The notes under the pieces: generated by a model
What the model was told of the DNA's origin: nothing
Database searches by the model: none
The model's input: only the letters and a program-made list of their open reading frames with translations
DNA from: Flaccisagitta enflata
Taxonomy: Eukaryota; Chaetognatha; Sagittoidea; Aphragmophora
Assembly (NCBI GenBank): GCA_965153355.1
Contig: OZ231126.1
Coordinates: 75,144,001 to 75,208,000, forward strand
DNA length: 64,000 nt
Reading direction: 5' to 3'
Shown here: piece by piece, positions 26,457 to 38,670 of the stretch
Numbering within the stretch: the first letter of the stretch is position 1
Layout: each line of letters starts with the position of its first letter
Translations under genes and position numbers: made by a program

Positions 26457-28890
26457 CAACCCCAAACATAACCTTGGCATCATAAAAAATGGTGGATTCT
26501 TATAACCTATTTTAACCAACTTAATTTGAAAGAAACTAAGAAAAATCGGTGATGTTTGGAAAGCTCTTCGAAAGATCTTTCATTTGCGTTGTGTCGCGAC
26601 ATTGTCGCTGAAATGGTTAAGGAGCTACACTGACTTGAAGAACACTTCTCTTTTTTCACCCTTACAGTGTATCATAAAAAGTGGGAAAATGAGAAAAAAT
26701 AAAAAAAGATTTAAAAAATCATAGCTTCAAAATTATTGATTGCACAGAATTCTGCTTGGCATCATCTGAAAGAGGAGAATTACTTCTTTTTTAGCTATCA
26801 ATTTCATGCGTAGCATCATTCGGGCCCAAAAGCTTACCAACTTTCACAAACCACTCATGAGAAAAAAAGAAAATCGATTTCCGCCGTAGGTCTCAAAAAG
26901 CCGAAGGTATTCTTCGACTTTTTTCCAAATAAGTTTGATATTAACCAGCCATAAGACGATACCTTGACCGGAAGTAGGTACCCACTGTGTAATCGCCCGG
27001 ACTCAGGCTCTGGAAGCTGAGAGCTGATTGTCAAATGCAAAGGGAAAAAAAGCAAGGTCCAAAATGGTGAGAGGTGCGCAAAAATCGAGACCAGTCCCTT
27101 GTAGGCCATCACCAAAAAGTAAGAATTACCCAAAAAAAAAATGCCTTAAGGCTGTTTCTATAATCTCCTGTTTGCGAGATGGCGAAATTGGTCAAATTTG
27201 AAATTGAGAAAATTTGACAAAAACACTCATAATCAGATAGCTTATGTTAATATGGACATGGTTCAAAAACTGAATTTTGTTACTGATCCTTGATTTTTAT
27301 GTAAATTAGGCTGAAATGCGACAAATAATGATCGAAAATAAGCAAAAATTGAGTTGTTATAGTCAGCAAAACCCAAAAAATGGGAATATTTTACTAAATC
27401 ACAGTTCAAGAATTCAATCTGACCCGATTCTGCTGAAAAAATTGAGATTTCAATTTTTTTGAAAATTCTCTAAAAGCAGCTTTTTTGGCTGGTTGGGCCA
27501 GTTGGAAAAATTTACTGAATCTTTTGGCAACAATCAATTTAAGTGGGCATTCTCTGAAAGAACCAACGTGCAAAATTTCAGCCAAATTGGACAAATATTT
27601 TGGAAGTTATGCCGTTTTTTAAAACTTTTGGATGGTAGGCTGGTTGGGCTGGTTGGGTTGGTTAGATAGGTCCCAGATGCACCAAATGCTCTGTTCGAAA
27701 TAGTTTAAGTACAGTATTGATCCATGCAAAAAATTGTTAGTCTCTCTCAAAGGATTTCTAAGATATGGGCATTTCATGATTTCTTTTGGTTTACCATTTT
27801 GCTGGGAGTGCATCCATGCGCCAATAACAAAGAATTAACTACGAAGATTCATCGTGAAGCGTGATTATTCTGCAACAATTTACTGACCAATCACATTGAA
27901 AATTTCATTATGGCTGAATGCCCGGGAGTTAAGATCTGAAATTTTCAGTGTTGATGCAAAATTTCATGGTCTTTTTCATTGTGTTATCCAAATTTCCTTC
28001 ATCAGTTTCACAATGTCGTGACAGTGACAGTCTTAAAGCGTGACATGAGCGTGACAGAAGAGCTGGGGGGGTGTGCGGAATAATCACACTTGAAAAAAAA
28101 TATCATTGCACGGGATTGAGGTGTCACAGTGGCATGAAATTTGGAGCATATGTCCTTCAAGTAGTCCTCTATTAGATAGAAACCTGAAAAGTGATTAACT
28201 TTGAAAATTTATAGCGTTTTAAAAAAGATAATCGGCATACTCAGATTTTGCCATGAAACGGCAAAAAAATTAGAAGGATCAAAATTTGATGATAATACAA
28301 TATTTGAACAACTTAGCATTTGCGCAGTAGGATGAAGTTTTTTGTACATCACATCGGATTGATGATAACTGATTAAAAGCTGAGAAATGACCAGATAATC
28401 TATTTTTTGATAGGTTTTGCTTGTTATTTGCTTGTCCGGACAAAATCTGGACATGCCAATGTGGCCATTCTGACCTAATTTTTAGGTCCCCTAGGGGTAG
28501 TCACAAAAAATGGTTTGGCAAGGTAATCCAGGTAGTTAGGAAGGTCATCCAACGATAAAAACTCGTCACAATGCAATAGACATTGCGATAACACTGTTAA
28601 CGTGGTGGTAAGTCGGGTTCTCGCGTCAAAAAGAGATTGTGACATTAGCCTTAAGTCCCTGGTGTACATAGGTAAAAAAAAAACTGTTTTTTTTTGTTCT
28701 TCCCCCTTCCATAGAATTATAAGGGGAAGTTACTCATTGATTTACAATGGGAATTATAATGGGAATTATAATGGGAATAATGGGAATAATGGGAAGTTAC
28801 TCATTGATTTTTGTAGTATTGCGCAAAAACTATAAGAGGTACCCATATATAGAAACCTGATAATGAAACCTTTTCTTCAAATTTCTTTAA
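26457..28890. other. Non-coding, partly inverted-repeat sequence
   Basis: No gene recognised. 26963-27015 is one arm of an inverted pair with 31050-31103. 27540-27665 (AAATTTCAGCCAAATTGG then GGTAGGCTGGTTGGGC) resembles one monomer of the tandem repeat at 51.4-52.6 kb. GGGAATTATAAT units occur at 28748-28795. Confidence 0.45.
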
Positions 28891-28893
28891 AAA

Positions 28894-29006
28894 ACAAGTA
28901 GGCCAATAAGGTGCGACGTGTGGATCGTCGAACAAATGCATTACCCGACCAACAGACCGACCGACGGACACAGCCAGTTATAGGGGTGCTTTGTCGAATC
29001 TAAAAA
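28894..29006 (-). mobile_element. Family E element (E11), subfamily C, decayed
   Basis: Begins ACAAGTAGGCCAATAAGGTG, has a CCGACCAACAGACCGACC run and GGACACAGCCAGTTATAG, and ends TGTCGAATCTAAAAAC with the hairpin broken. Confidence 0.65.
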
Positions 29007-29154
29007 CCAGCCAAAATTGTGATTGGTCTTTTACATACTAACCATTAAACTTCAATTCCAGCCATAATTCTGAGCCGGACTTCCCAATAGGCTTAAGAGA
29101 CTTAAGCCTAGGGCCCTGCGGTAAGGGGGGCCCCGCGGTAGAGCCCCAAACTTA

Positions 29155-29344
29155 GAAAAAAGAGAAAAAAAGAAATGAAGAAAGTTACACAGAAAGAAAG
29201 AAAAAAAGAAAGAAAGAGAAAGAAAAAGATAGAAAGAAAACCAGAGAGAAAGACACAGAGAGAATGACAAGAAGACAAATAGAAAGAAAGAAAGAGAGAA
29301 AGAAAGAAAAAAAGAAAAAACGAAAGAGAGAAAGAAGAAAGAAA

Positions 29345-29416
<72 letters not shown>

Positions 29417-29420
29417 TAAG
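29155..29420. repeat. (AAAG)n purine tract
   Basis: Degenerate AAAG becoming a clean run at 29340-29415. Confidence 0.9.
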
Positions 29421-29567
29421 AGAAAATTAAAAAAAAAAAGAGTTAAAAAAAGAGAAAAAGTCCATTGTTAGAGATAAAATATTTTGGTATCAAACAAATT
29501 TATTTACATTTTTTTTTAAAAGGGGAACTACTGAATTTTTATTAAATTTTTAGAAAAGTTTCTTTTT

Positions 29568-29742
29568 TAGTTGCGGACACGCAACTCTATAAGAGGCTTT
29601 GTCCGTTGGTCGGTCGGTCCGTCGGTCGGTCCGTCGGTCCGTCCGTCGGTCCGTCCGTAACCATCGAGTCAAAAAGTGGGAAAACACGCATTTCCGCCCC
29701 TGCCCACCCGTCCGCAACTGATGGCCGTGTATCCGGCCTTGT
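29568..29742 (+). mobile_element. Family E element (E12), subfamily B
   Basis: Hairpin AGTTGCGGACACGCAACT, AAGAGGCTTTGTCCG and a GTCGGTCC run, AAGTGGGAAAACACGCATTT CCGCCCC, end GCCGTGTATCCGGCCTTGTT. One of the cleanest copies; 175 bp. Confidence 0.9.
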
Positions 29743-29984
29743 TTCAATCCCCTCTTACAATGTATTGTCAGGAAAAAAGTTGAAGTCAGTCTTCGACATA
29801 TTCGAGAGAAACAGGGTTTTTATTTTCTTATAATTCTCTTTCATTTGGCGCCAAGCAGAATGCTCTACGACAAATATTTTTTGCTCTATGATTTTTTAAA
29901 AATTTATTTATGAAAATTGCGAATTGAATTGTTTTCGATTTTTTATGATTTTGAGTAGGATCAAAAAAGGAGTGTATTTATGTT

Positions 29985-30385
29985 TGTTTGAGCATGCAAA
30001 TACAAAAAAAACATGTTTATGAGCATAGCTGCTCATCTGTGAGTATTTTAGAGGATTCTAGCTCATTCAGCTCATTTAGCTCAGTTTTTTTTATATTTTA
30101 AATGTGATAAATGAATAGATATTTTGATACATGTTTAAGAAAGCAGATACAAAAAAGCATATCAGTGAGCATAACTGCTCATCTGTGAGGGTGTTTTTAA
30201 GCATTTTAGCTCACTTAGCTCATTTAGCTCAGTTTTTTTTCTCTAATTTTTGATAGGATAAATAAATGTTTAGATGGGAGCATGTAAATACAAGAAAGCA
30301 TGTCAGTGAGCATAGCTGATTGTCTGGTTGAGTGATTTTGAGCATTTTAGCTCATCTAGCTCATTTGGCTCAGTCCTATTTTTCT
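29985..30385. repeat. Tandem repeat of about 135 bp, three copies
   Basis: Each unit has GAGCATGCAAATACAA-like sequence, GAGCATAGCTGCTCATCTGT and TAGCTCATTTAGCTCAGT. Copies start near 29990, 30130 and 30270 and differ at many positions. Confidence 0.75.
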
Positions 30386-30660
30386 CTGATTTTTTTTTTT
30401 TTGTGCAATCAATACATACAATTGCTATCGATTTGATCTAATAGAAAAAAAGATTTGCAGTTAGTAAAGACAAAAGCTTGGTGAAAAGTGACCAATGCTT
30501 ACGACTTTTTTCCTCACGGCGACAGCCGCCATTACTGGTATAAAGGAATTGCTTATTATGAAGTTGCAAACCAATACCTGTCATATTTTTTTCGGAATTT
30601 GATACATTCAATATTTGGAAAAAAATCTTATTGTGATATATTATCAACAAAAGAGAAATA

Positions 30661-30838
30661 CAGTAGGACCCCGCCTCATCGGTCCCATTGGGACTGAAGA
30701 TTTTTCACCTTTATCTCAGGGTCACCTTTAAAGAGAGGTAAAATCACATTAGAAACTGTTATTTGGGACCTTAAAATGTAGACCTTTATTGATGGGGAAC
30801 CTTTGAAAGCGAGGCTGTTATTGCGGGGTCCCACTGTA
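30661..30838. mobile_element. MITE-like element, 178 bp
   Basis: Terminal inverted repeats ACAGTAGGACCCCGC and, on the other strand at the right, ACAGTGGGACCCCGC. Too short to code for anything. Confidence 0.7.
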
Positions 30839-31117
30839 AATACCAATGTTCTTTCAAATGGGCTTTTGGTAAAGGGAGAGGGGGGCAGAAGGGGTGGAAA
30901 AACCAAGGGAAGGAGGTGGTGGGGCCCACGGAGGGGGGCTGGGGGGCCCCGCGGTAGCGGTCAAGCCTAGGGCCCTGCGGAGGGTAAGTCCGGCTTAGAG
31001 CCATATTTCATTTTTTTCATTTTTTCATTTTGACAAAATTGACCATCTCAGCTTCCGGGCGATAACATAGTGGGCACCTACTTCCGGTCAAGGTATCATC
31101 CTTTAGCTGTTCAATAT

Positions 31118-31537
31118 CAAAGATAAAGTTTAAAGATTAGGTTTGGCATTTTTGATTTCTTCATTTTGGTTATAAAAGTGCCCTTTAAGGACCTGAGACG
31201 TTTTTGCTCATATAGTAGCCCAAATTAAGTTTGTCAATTTAGGTTCTAAATTACCGCCATTTTTAATGATGCGAAGGTTATTCCCAACCCTTACAGACAA
31301 AGCATGAGTCTGCTCAACGTAGAATAATACCATACTTAGTACTCAACATTTCGTTGACCAAACTGGATTTTCATGGCTCCTCAAAAACTTAATAGTGATC
31401 TGAGGGTTTTTTTCCAATCCCAATCGATTCTACATTTATCATTCATGAGATTCTTCCGCTTCATTTCTTTCATTTCCATTCCTTTTTCGATCTTTTTAAT
31501 CTTTTCGATGAATTCATTTGCTTGTGACTTCCGGTAT

Positions 31538-31541
<4 letters not shown>
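31118..31541. other. Non-coding sequence
   Basis: No exon, hairpin or array recognised. Confidence 0.4.
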
Positions 31542-31597
<56 letters not shown>

Positions 31598-31650
31598 TGT
31601 TTGTGTTTGTGTTTGTGTTTGTGTCTGTGTTTGTGTGTGTGTGTGTGTGA
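31542..31650. repeat. (GT)n with GTTTGT variants
   Basis: GT run, then GTTTGT units, then GT again. Confidence 0.95.
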
Positions 31651-32396
31651 ACGATAATGAGTTACACTTTTTTTTTATAAGAAAGTCATTTTTTGGGCGA
31701 GCCTTCAATGTTCTTAAATTTTGAGCAGTTTCAAGGCTGATACGTTTTTAAATTGTTCTTGATTTGAACACAATTTTTAACTTTCTATTAAGAACATTTT
31801 TAATTAGTTTGAGTTTGTCAATAAAAGATAATTTCAATGGAACAACAAAGCAGAAGGTTTAAACATTTCAAGTGAATATTTACATCAATGAAAGTGGAAA
31901 GATACACGCTATAAAGCCTAGTAAAAGTGGGACATGATTTACTGAACAGAAGAGATACAGTCTGTCTATCTACAAAGAACAATTAATTAAAAAAAATAAG
32001 CCAAGGAAAAAATATTCTTTGATTTTTAAGATCTTAAGCTAGGCTGTAAGCTGCATGGTGGCCCCTAGACAAAAATGCAAAATTTAAGGAGAGTCGGTTT
32101 TTTTTAGTAAATTTAATGATATTTTAAGGTAGTAAAACTGTCCTTTTGATGATATCATAAAATTTGACAAGGGGCTGGGGGGTCAAAGTCGATAGGTCAG
32201 ATAGGCGAAAATCGCGATAAACTGCAATAATTGTTTTTTAAAGCTTCTTCATTTTATTTGGTATGATTGAAACCATCTATCCTAGCCCAACAGAAAAAAA
32301 CATTTAAACTAACTCAATTCAATCCAACACATTCATGGTTCTTTCTTTAAAAAGTCACAGAAGTACACAAAATATTGGAAAATGACATAGATGGAA

Positions 32397-32735
32397 ACAA
32401 GGCCAGATACCAATATCGGAAGAGGCAAATTATACCCAACCACCACTCGAAACCAAATCACCATCATTTCTAAAACTACCCAAACACCAACACAATGTGT
32501 GGATATGGCATAGCAAGGCCATTTCATGCCCAACCACCACCCAAAACCACCAAATCACCATCATTGACACCCCTAAAACCACCCAAATACCTAAATCACC
32601 AATTGTATTGATGCATGCAACTCCAGTGGCATGCTAGTGGCCAAGGGTTGTTTTTGAGCTAATGAGAGAATTTGGGCAGGAGCAGTGAAGCCAAAGATGC
32701 AGTAAACCAATGAAGTAAAATGTGCCAATGTGCCA
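32397..32735 (-). mobile_element. Family E copy, heavily decayed
   Basis: Starts ACAAGGCCAGATACCAATAT and has TTTGGGCAGGAGCAGTGAAG CC near 32672, as in E1. The hairpin end is not recognisable. Confidence 0.35.
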
Positions 32736-32884
32736 ATGGTCACAAAAGCCTTCATAAGCTTGAAATTTTCCACCTGGAATACCATTTCTCTGCCAGACCT
32801 TGTCATTTGGGATAAACTGGGTACAACTTCAACTAGAGGTCTGGCTGGTTATAAACTGTCCTTATCAATAATGTACTTGTTATC

Positions 32885-34625
32885 ATCTCAATCTTGCCAA
32901 AGTGACAAGTTGTTTGGCACTTCCAGTGAGAATTTCTTGAATATTCTCACTTCCAGATTTTCATTTGTTGGCAAACCAGCACAAAATCCAACAAATTCAC
33001 CTATCTTTATCTGACCAAAGCGGTATTTGATAGCCAGATGTTCTTCAACAGCTAGTGGCCAAGGTCCATTGGAAAGCAAATCAGAAACTATATCACCTTC
33101 CTTAAAAAAAGTGAACTTCCATTTTTTTTCAGTCCATAAATCATGATAAAGCATATTAATGAGAGTGTTTCGTGCACTGTTTTTGGTCTCTTTAAATGTA
33201 TATACCTGGGCATTTTCAGTTTGCCCCGGTGCAACATTTGTCTCGCCCCTCAAAGCTGTGTCTTGCACATGATCACTTGTGATAATGACTTGGTGTAAGT
33301 CTTCAATGTATGCTGTTGATCTAGCATCAGGATGCTGAACTAACAGGCGCAAGTTTTTAGTCGCATGCTACGTGACTCTACACCCTGCTTTGTTAGTCTT
33401 TGGTCTGTCGGTCCATCCATCTATTGGTCTGTCCGTCACACTACTTTTTCTGGGGTTTTGTTGTTTTTGGCCTCACTGCTCCTGCCCAAATGATTAAGTG
33501 ACATCAAGTATGACCCTTGCCCACCCACACGCGACTGGGGTAGCCGCCTATCCTGTCCTGTTTACTTTCAGAGGTTTAGAGATGCCACGCTGCCTTTAAA
33601 GATAGTTATCTTTTGACACAGAGAATCTCAGATTGAGTCTCGCCTGAAGCGTATCTTCCCATTCAGCATTCTGGCTAGCTCCTTCTCAGATGCTTTTTTG
33701 TGTGTTTTAAGGAAGGCATCAATTTCCTCATTTAAGTTTAATGGGCCGTAAGGTTTCTTGAGTGAGGCAATCAGCCTGGTCATTGCCTGAGCTCTTTGGA
33801 GTGCATTTACATCTGCTTCTTTAATGCCATTGTTTCACTCCAATCAAATTGGATGAAGCTTTTGTTCAATGTTGTATACCTCCAAGAATGGGTTTCATTA
33901 AAAACAAAATCCTTTGCAGATGCAATTTGCATAGCTTGAATTGCTTTCTCAAATCCTTGTGGGCCTGTTTGGCGCAGTAGGTTATCCATGTGCCCAAAAG
34001 CATTCTCAATGGACTAAGAACAAGTGTGGAATTTGTCTAGTTTTTCAAGAGATGCCCCTTGAGTTATGGTAGCTTGGTTATTGCTGTCAGGACCTAAACC
34101 ATATGCTGCTCCTTTTTTATCTACAAATCCTGCAGCCAAAACCTTCAAACAATCATTGATATGCGCCTGCATAAGTGGCGTCTCTGCATCTGACAAATAT
34201 TTCTGTAGACTTTCAATCACATCCTTGTCATAAGGTGTTGGTCCAAATAATTGAGGATATCATCAAAATGATGTACGCCAACCAGACATGATGTGGGCAA
34301 GGCCCCAAATCTTCTCTTTTACTACAAATGCTCTGTTTTTCTTATTTCCAAGAATCTTGGTGAATTGGAAATATCTTGACCATGCTTTGTGGCTGTAAAA
34401 TGGTGAAACCAGGCACATGAGAGCATCCAGCTACTAAAGTATGACAATGGTTGTCTCTTGGTCTAAATTGGAGTATGAAATAGATGGGAAAATTTTTTCA
34501 GCCCTAATTCCGATTCGAAGATCCTGCCATACCTTTTTGACTTTCTCATCAAACATTAAGATGGGATGTATATTACAAAAAATCTGACTAGGCTGATGCT
34601 CAACACCCATCAATTGGGCCACCTC
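32885..34625 (-). pseudogene. Decayed transposon-type protein gene, interrupted by E13
   Basis: Minus-strand frames in succession: 34622-34434 (NIHPILMFDEKVKKVWQDLR), 34220-34014 (GLGPDSNNQATITQGASLEK, ending at a stop), 33989-33807 (SIENAFGHMDNLLRQTG begins before its first Met), 33800-33610 after a one-base frameshift (LIASLKKPYGPLNLNEEIDA), then, past E13, 33352-32888 (about 155 codons, EEHLAIKYRFGQIKIGEF). The order resembles uncharacterised transposon-linked proteins I recall from cnidarians and fish; this is from memory and untested. At least two stops, one frameshift and one insertion break it. Confidence 0.55.
33357..33562 (+). mobile_element. Family E element (E13) inside the coding relic
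   Basis: Hairpin AGTCGCATGCTACGTGACT, TCTACACCCTGCTTTG and a TCGGTCC run; then TGCCCACCCACACGCGACTG GGGTAGCC and end CCTGTCCTGTT. It splits the relic between 33352 and 33605. Confidence 0.85.
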
Positions 34626-35318
34626 CTTTGCAAGTAAATCTATTTTAGTCCAATAAGAAAACTCGATCCGGTTCTTCTTCCTCTTTTCCCCCTTTCCCCT
34701 GGCTTAATGACCCTCACTTAAGAGATTTGAAAAGTTGGGGAAAGAAAAGAACAGCTTCTACTTATTACTTATATCAGTCAAACAAATCTTTACTTTGAAG
34801 ACATGTACAAATACCAATCAATTTGCAAAAGGATCAGCCCGCAATATTTCTCTTTCTCTCTCTCGTTCTCCCTCCCCCTCTCTCTCTCTCTCTCTCTCTC
34901 ATACATTAATGCAAAGCACACTGCGGAGCTAAATTAAGCCAGAATCGATAAAAGCTATGACTTGTGCTTTGTATATGCATATGACATGCTTGTATAGGCA
35001 TACTTTGATACTTTCATCAAGATCTATCCTTAAACACATTATATCTTAAACAAAATCAGGAAATTACTACAATTTTTTCCACTTGAAATGACATTCAAAG
35101 ATAGAAATGCAATGAGTTTTGTTTCGCGATTTTTTGTGATTTTTGCGATTTTTGCGTCTTTTACCCCTGATCAAAAATGTGCCGGCCCCTTTTGGAAAAT
35201 GACCCAAGGACCCAAAAAATGGTTCCATCGATCCTAAAATACATTAATTTTGTGGAAAAAAACCGACTCTGGCCAAAATTTGACATCACCATATCCAGCT
35301 TACACCCTACTTAAGCCT

Positions 35319-36243
35319 AATGTTCTTAAATTTTAAAGGAATGAGGCTTTCCAATGTTCTGAGCTTGCTCTTAAATTTTTGACGATATGAAGCCTAATGT
35401 AGGCCTTGATCTACAACTTGGAATTTCTAAGGCTGAAAGCGGATCTCGCTTTGAAAAAAACTCGCCCCCTGAAGTGTTGACTGTTGTTACAGGCTCTATA
35501 CGCCACCAATCTAGGCGTTCTTGGTCTTGTTCGATGGAGATTAGATTTCCCGCCGTCGGCTTCACTAAACACGCTTTTACTTAGGGGCCCCTATGGCCCC
35601 TCAAAAAGCTCTTGTCAATTTTAAAAAAAGGGTGCAACAATAGAAATCATGATTTGCCCAGATCCAAAATTCAGAGCACTTTTTTCAAAACTTTGAAAAT
35701 TTTTTCGCGCGTCAGGGACTTAGAAAAAAAATCACAAAATATTTTTAAAAATGGTTTTTAAAGTGGGGTGCAATCAATAGGAAATTGTTTGATTTGCCTA
35801 GATCCAAAATCTTGTGTTTTCTTTTTTTTTAAAACTGAATTTTTTGTATCGTCATGACTTTGAAAAAAATCACAAAATATTTTTTTGAAAACGTTTTCAA
35901 AAGTAGCGCAGTCGACAGTAATTGCTATTCGCTGGGCCTCCAAAACCTGCAAATTATTTTTTTCAAAGAATTTAAGCACTTTGACAAGTGAGTTCAAAGA
36001 AAAAACGGAAAAAAAGAACGTCGGTTTTCTCTTTTACTTTTTAAGTATGAAAAAGGTCACTTAAACCACACTGCTGATTACCCTGAAATTAACCAATGAT
36101 GTCACGCCTCGACGACGAGCTAAAAATCTCGATTGTGAACCGTCGTAAAGTTGGACGCACTTCTTTGCCTACCTAATGTTCTTGTAAACTTGGTTCTTAC
36201 AAAAAAAAAATGTAACGTAATTTGATCTCTGTCGCTGTCACTG

Positions 36244-36244
<1 letters not shown>
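35319..36244. other. AT-rich non-coding sequence
   Basis: Two related blocks, GATTTGCCCAGATCCAAAAT (35655) and GATTTGCCTAGATCCAAAAT (35791), mark a 136-bp duplication. GTTCTTAAATTTT recurs at 31707 and 35326. No gene seen. Confidence 0.45.

Positions 36245-36297
<53 letters not shown>
36245..36297. repeat. (CT)n microsatellite
   Basis: Short CT run just before the first copy of the 36.3-kb paralogous block. Confidence 0.95.
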
Positions 36298-36301
<4 letters not shown>

Positions 36302-36317
36302 CTCAGTCATCCTTTTC

Positions 36318-36930
36318 AGACTGTTAGGAACAGGCCCGGCCGTGGGCGGCGACCAACGGCAGATTATGGCACTTTTTCAGGAGCCTTGCTATTTTGTTTT
36401 CTGAACCAAAAAACTGGTGCAGAGACTCTGTGCTAGTTTAAGAAATGGTTTGATTACCAGAAAAAAACCAAAGTGGCCCTAGATTACATCTAAATGTACA
36501 TTTTTTTACTTGTTTATGCTATCAACAACCATGAAAAGAAATATAAGGAAAATGTGTTGAAAATGGCTAAAATTGATTTTAAAAATTCCTGACCATGTAG
36601 ATGTTTCTCCAAAGTGGCTAAATCATCTCTAATATCAATTCTGAGCATAACTAGAGCCCTTTTTTGAACCTCAAATAACCTATTTAGTCTGTATTGGATG
36701 AATTTTAACAGCCAGAACTGCGTAATAGAATCACATATTTCACACTGTTTAGGCTCAAAATCCTCAAAAATCTGTATTTGACCCAACAAATTGTTATTTT
36801 ATTGCATCAGCAATGGCTCCTCCAATGAAGATCCAATACAAAAAATTGACTCAATACTCAAACCCTTTGCCCTTCAAGGAAAAAAAACATATGTACCTGG
36901 GCCTGTCTCTGCTCGCTTCCTAACATCCTT
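36318..36930. repeat. Paralogous block, copy without family F insertion
   Basis: GACTGTTAGGAACAGGCCCG GCCGTGGGC through CAGAGACT, TGATTACCAGAAA, AACCAAAGTGGCCCTAGATT to TTCCTAACATCCTT. The same order occurs at 37300-38575 with a 670-bp insertion. Confidence 0.85.
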
Positions 36931-37299
36931 ATAAGAATAAACCCTGTACTTAGTTAACTTCATAGGTCATTATCTACTAATGGAGAATAGTTTTTGAGGA
37001 AAATCAGTGCTTATTTGAAAGATCTTTTTGCTAGTACTTTCATCTGAAAAAGAGCTAACTACTATCTCTCTCCGATAAAAAGTTATTGGCTCTCAAAGAT
37101 GACACCTTCTGGTAGCCTCGATTTTCAAGATTGTTTGTAAATGCATATAATGGGCCTGATTGTCTTAAAATACCTTAAAGCATTTAGTTTTTGGCCCAAA
37201 CTTGATTTTTTATCACAGGTAATTAGAAATAGATAATTCCATTGATAAATAAGCAAAAATCAAGAAATTCATATTTTGATTAATTTTCCTTCTAATAAG

Positions 37300-38575
37300 A
37301 CTGCTAGGAAGACGCCCGGCCGTGGGCATAGACCAACGGCAGATTATGGCACTTTCTTAGGAGCCTTGCTATTTTGTTTTCTGAACCAAAACTGGTGCAG
37401 AGACCCGAAAGGGCAAAGAAATGGTCTGATTACCAGAAATATGTACAGCCTAAAGCAGTAAGGGGTCAGCGGTACCATGCCCTGCTTGAGTAGTACATTT
37501 AGTTGGAAAGGGAGCAGGGAGCATAGCTCCTAAGGGGACAAAGTCCTGTAGAACACAGTAAATCTGTCTGTCTGTCCGTCCGTCCGTCTGCCTTCTGTTT
37601 CAGGATGCCTGTTATTCAAATTTTCATTGAATATCATGGAGAAATGACAAAAGGCAGAATATGGACAATGGTACCTCACTGTGACTTGCAGGTTAAATTG
37701 AGGGAAGAGCAGGCCAGGATCTGGGTCTCTGAGGTACAGAATCTGGGTTCTGAGGCCAGAATTCGAGCTCCTGAGGCTAGGGAATCTGAGTCTCTGAGGC
37801 CAGAACCTAGGTCTTGGAGGTCAGAATTTGGGTCCCAGAGATCAGGATCTGGGTCTTTAAGACTAGGATGTGGGTTTTAGAAGCCAGAATCTAAGTTTAA
37901 GGGGCCAAAATTCAGGTTTTTAAGCCAGATTTGGCCAATTTTGCCTGGATTTGGGCCATTTTGCCAGGAATTAGCCCATTTTGCCTGGATTTGGGCCATT
38001 TTGCTTGGATTTGGGCCATTTTGCTCGGATTTGGGCCCCAAAGGAGACGAAGCCCTGAGGATGGGGCCCTGTGTTCTACAGGACTTCGTCCCCTTCGGGG
38101 CCGCTGCCCAAAAAACCAAAGTGGCCCTAGATTACATCTAAATGTACATTTTTTTACTTGTTTATGCTATCAACAACCATGAAAAGAAATATAAGGAAAA
38201 TGTGTTGAAATTGGCTAAAATTGATTTTAAAAATTCCTGACCGCGTAGAAGTTTCTCCAAAGTGGCTAAATCATCTCTAACATCAATTCTGAGCATAATT
38301 AAGCCCTTTTTTGAACCTCAAATAACCTATTTAGTCTGTATTGGATGAATTTTAACAGCCAGAACTGCTTAATAGAATCACATATTTCACACTGTTTAGG
38401 CTCAAAATCCTCAAAAATCTGTATTTGACCCAACAAATTGTTATTTTATTGCATCAGCAATGGCCCTCCAATGAAGATCCACAAAAAAAATCGACTCATT
38501 AACTCAAACCCTTTGCCCTTCAAGGAAAAAACACATGTACCCAAATCTGGTCTCTGCTCGCTTCCTAACATCCTT
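37300..38575. repeat. Paralogous block, copy with family F insertion
   Basis: Same sequence as 36318-36930, about 95% alike by eye, interrupted at 37440-38109 by F4. Confidence 0.85.
37440..38109 (+). mobile_element. Family F element (F4), filled site
   Basis: Begins TATGTACAGCCTAAAGCAGT AAGGGGTCAGCGGTACC and ends CCTTCGGGGCCGCTGCCC. Inside are a CTGT/CCGT run, a minisatellite of GGGTCTCTGAGGCCAGAATC units (37715-37915) and one of ATTTGGGCCATTTTGCCTGG units (37925-38035). ACAAAGTCCTGTAGAACACA near 37539 recurs inverted near 38070 (TGTTCTACAGGACTTCGTCC). Precise limits follow from the empty copy. Confidence 0.85.
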
Positions 38576-38670
38576 TCACATTCAGTAATTCAACCTTTGA
38601 CAGAAGATGTCATACTCTTTGCAATTCTATCCGTTTGCCTCCTTTCATACTTTCGTACTTCATTTCTCAC

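Larger units (their letters stand above)
29072..30998. mobile_element. Candidate terminal-inverted-repeat element, about 1.9 kb
   Basis: Left end AGCCGGACTTCCC with CCTAGGGCCCTGCGG and GGGGGGCCCCGCGGTAG; right end has the last two blocks in the same orientation and then GGTAAGTCCGGCTT. Only the outer 13 bp is inverted. It contains an AAAG run, E12, a tandem array and the small element at 30661-30838. Confidence 0.4.
32028..35318. mobile_element. Candidate DNA transposon with long inverted ends, 3.3 kb
   Basis: Arms of about 200 bp at 32028-32235 and 35105-35318 are inverted copies (about 70% alike by eye). Shared blocks include GAGTCGGTTTTTTT, TAAGCT with GTAAGCTG, GGGGC and AAAATCGCGA. They enclose the decayed coding region at 32.9-34.6 kb. 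Whether the arms belong to the same unit as the coding relic is inferred from position. Confidence 0.45.

Noticed and set aside
32333-32533. Minus-strand 66-codon frame
   Set aside because: It lies in CCACC/ACCAAATCACCATCA-type repeated sequence inside a decayed E copy.
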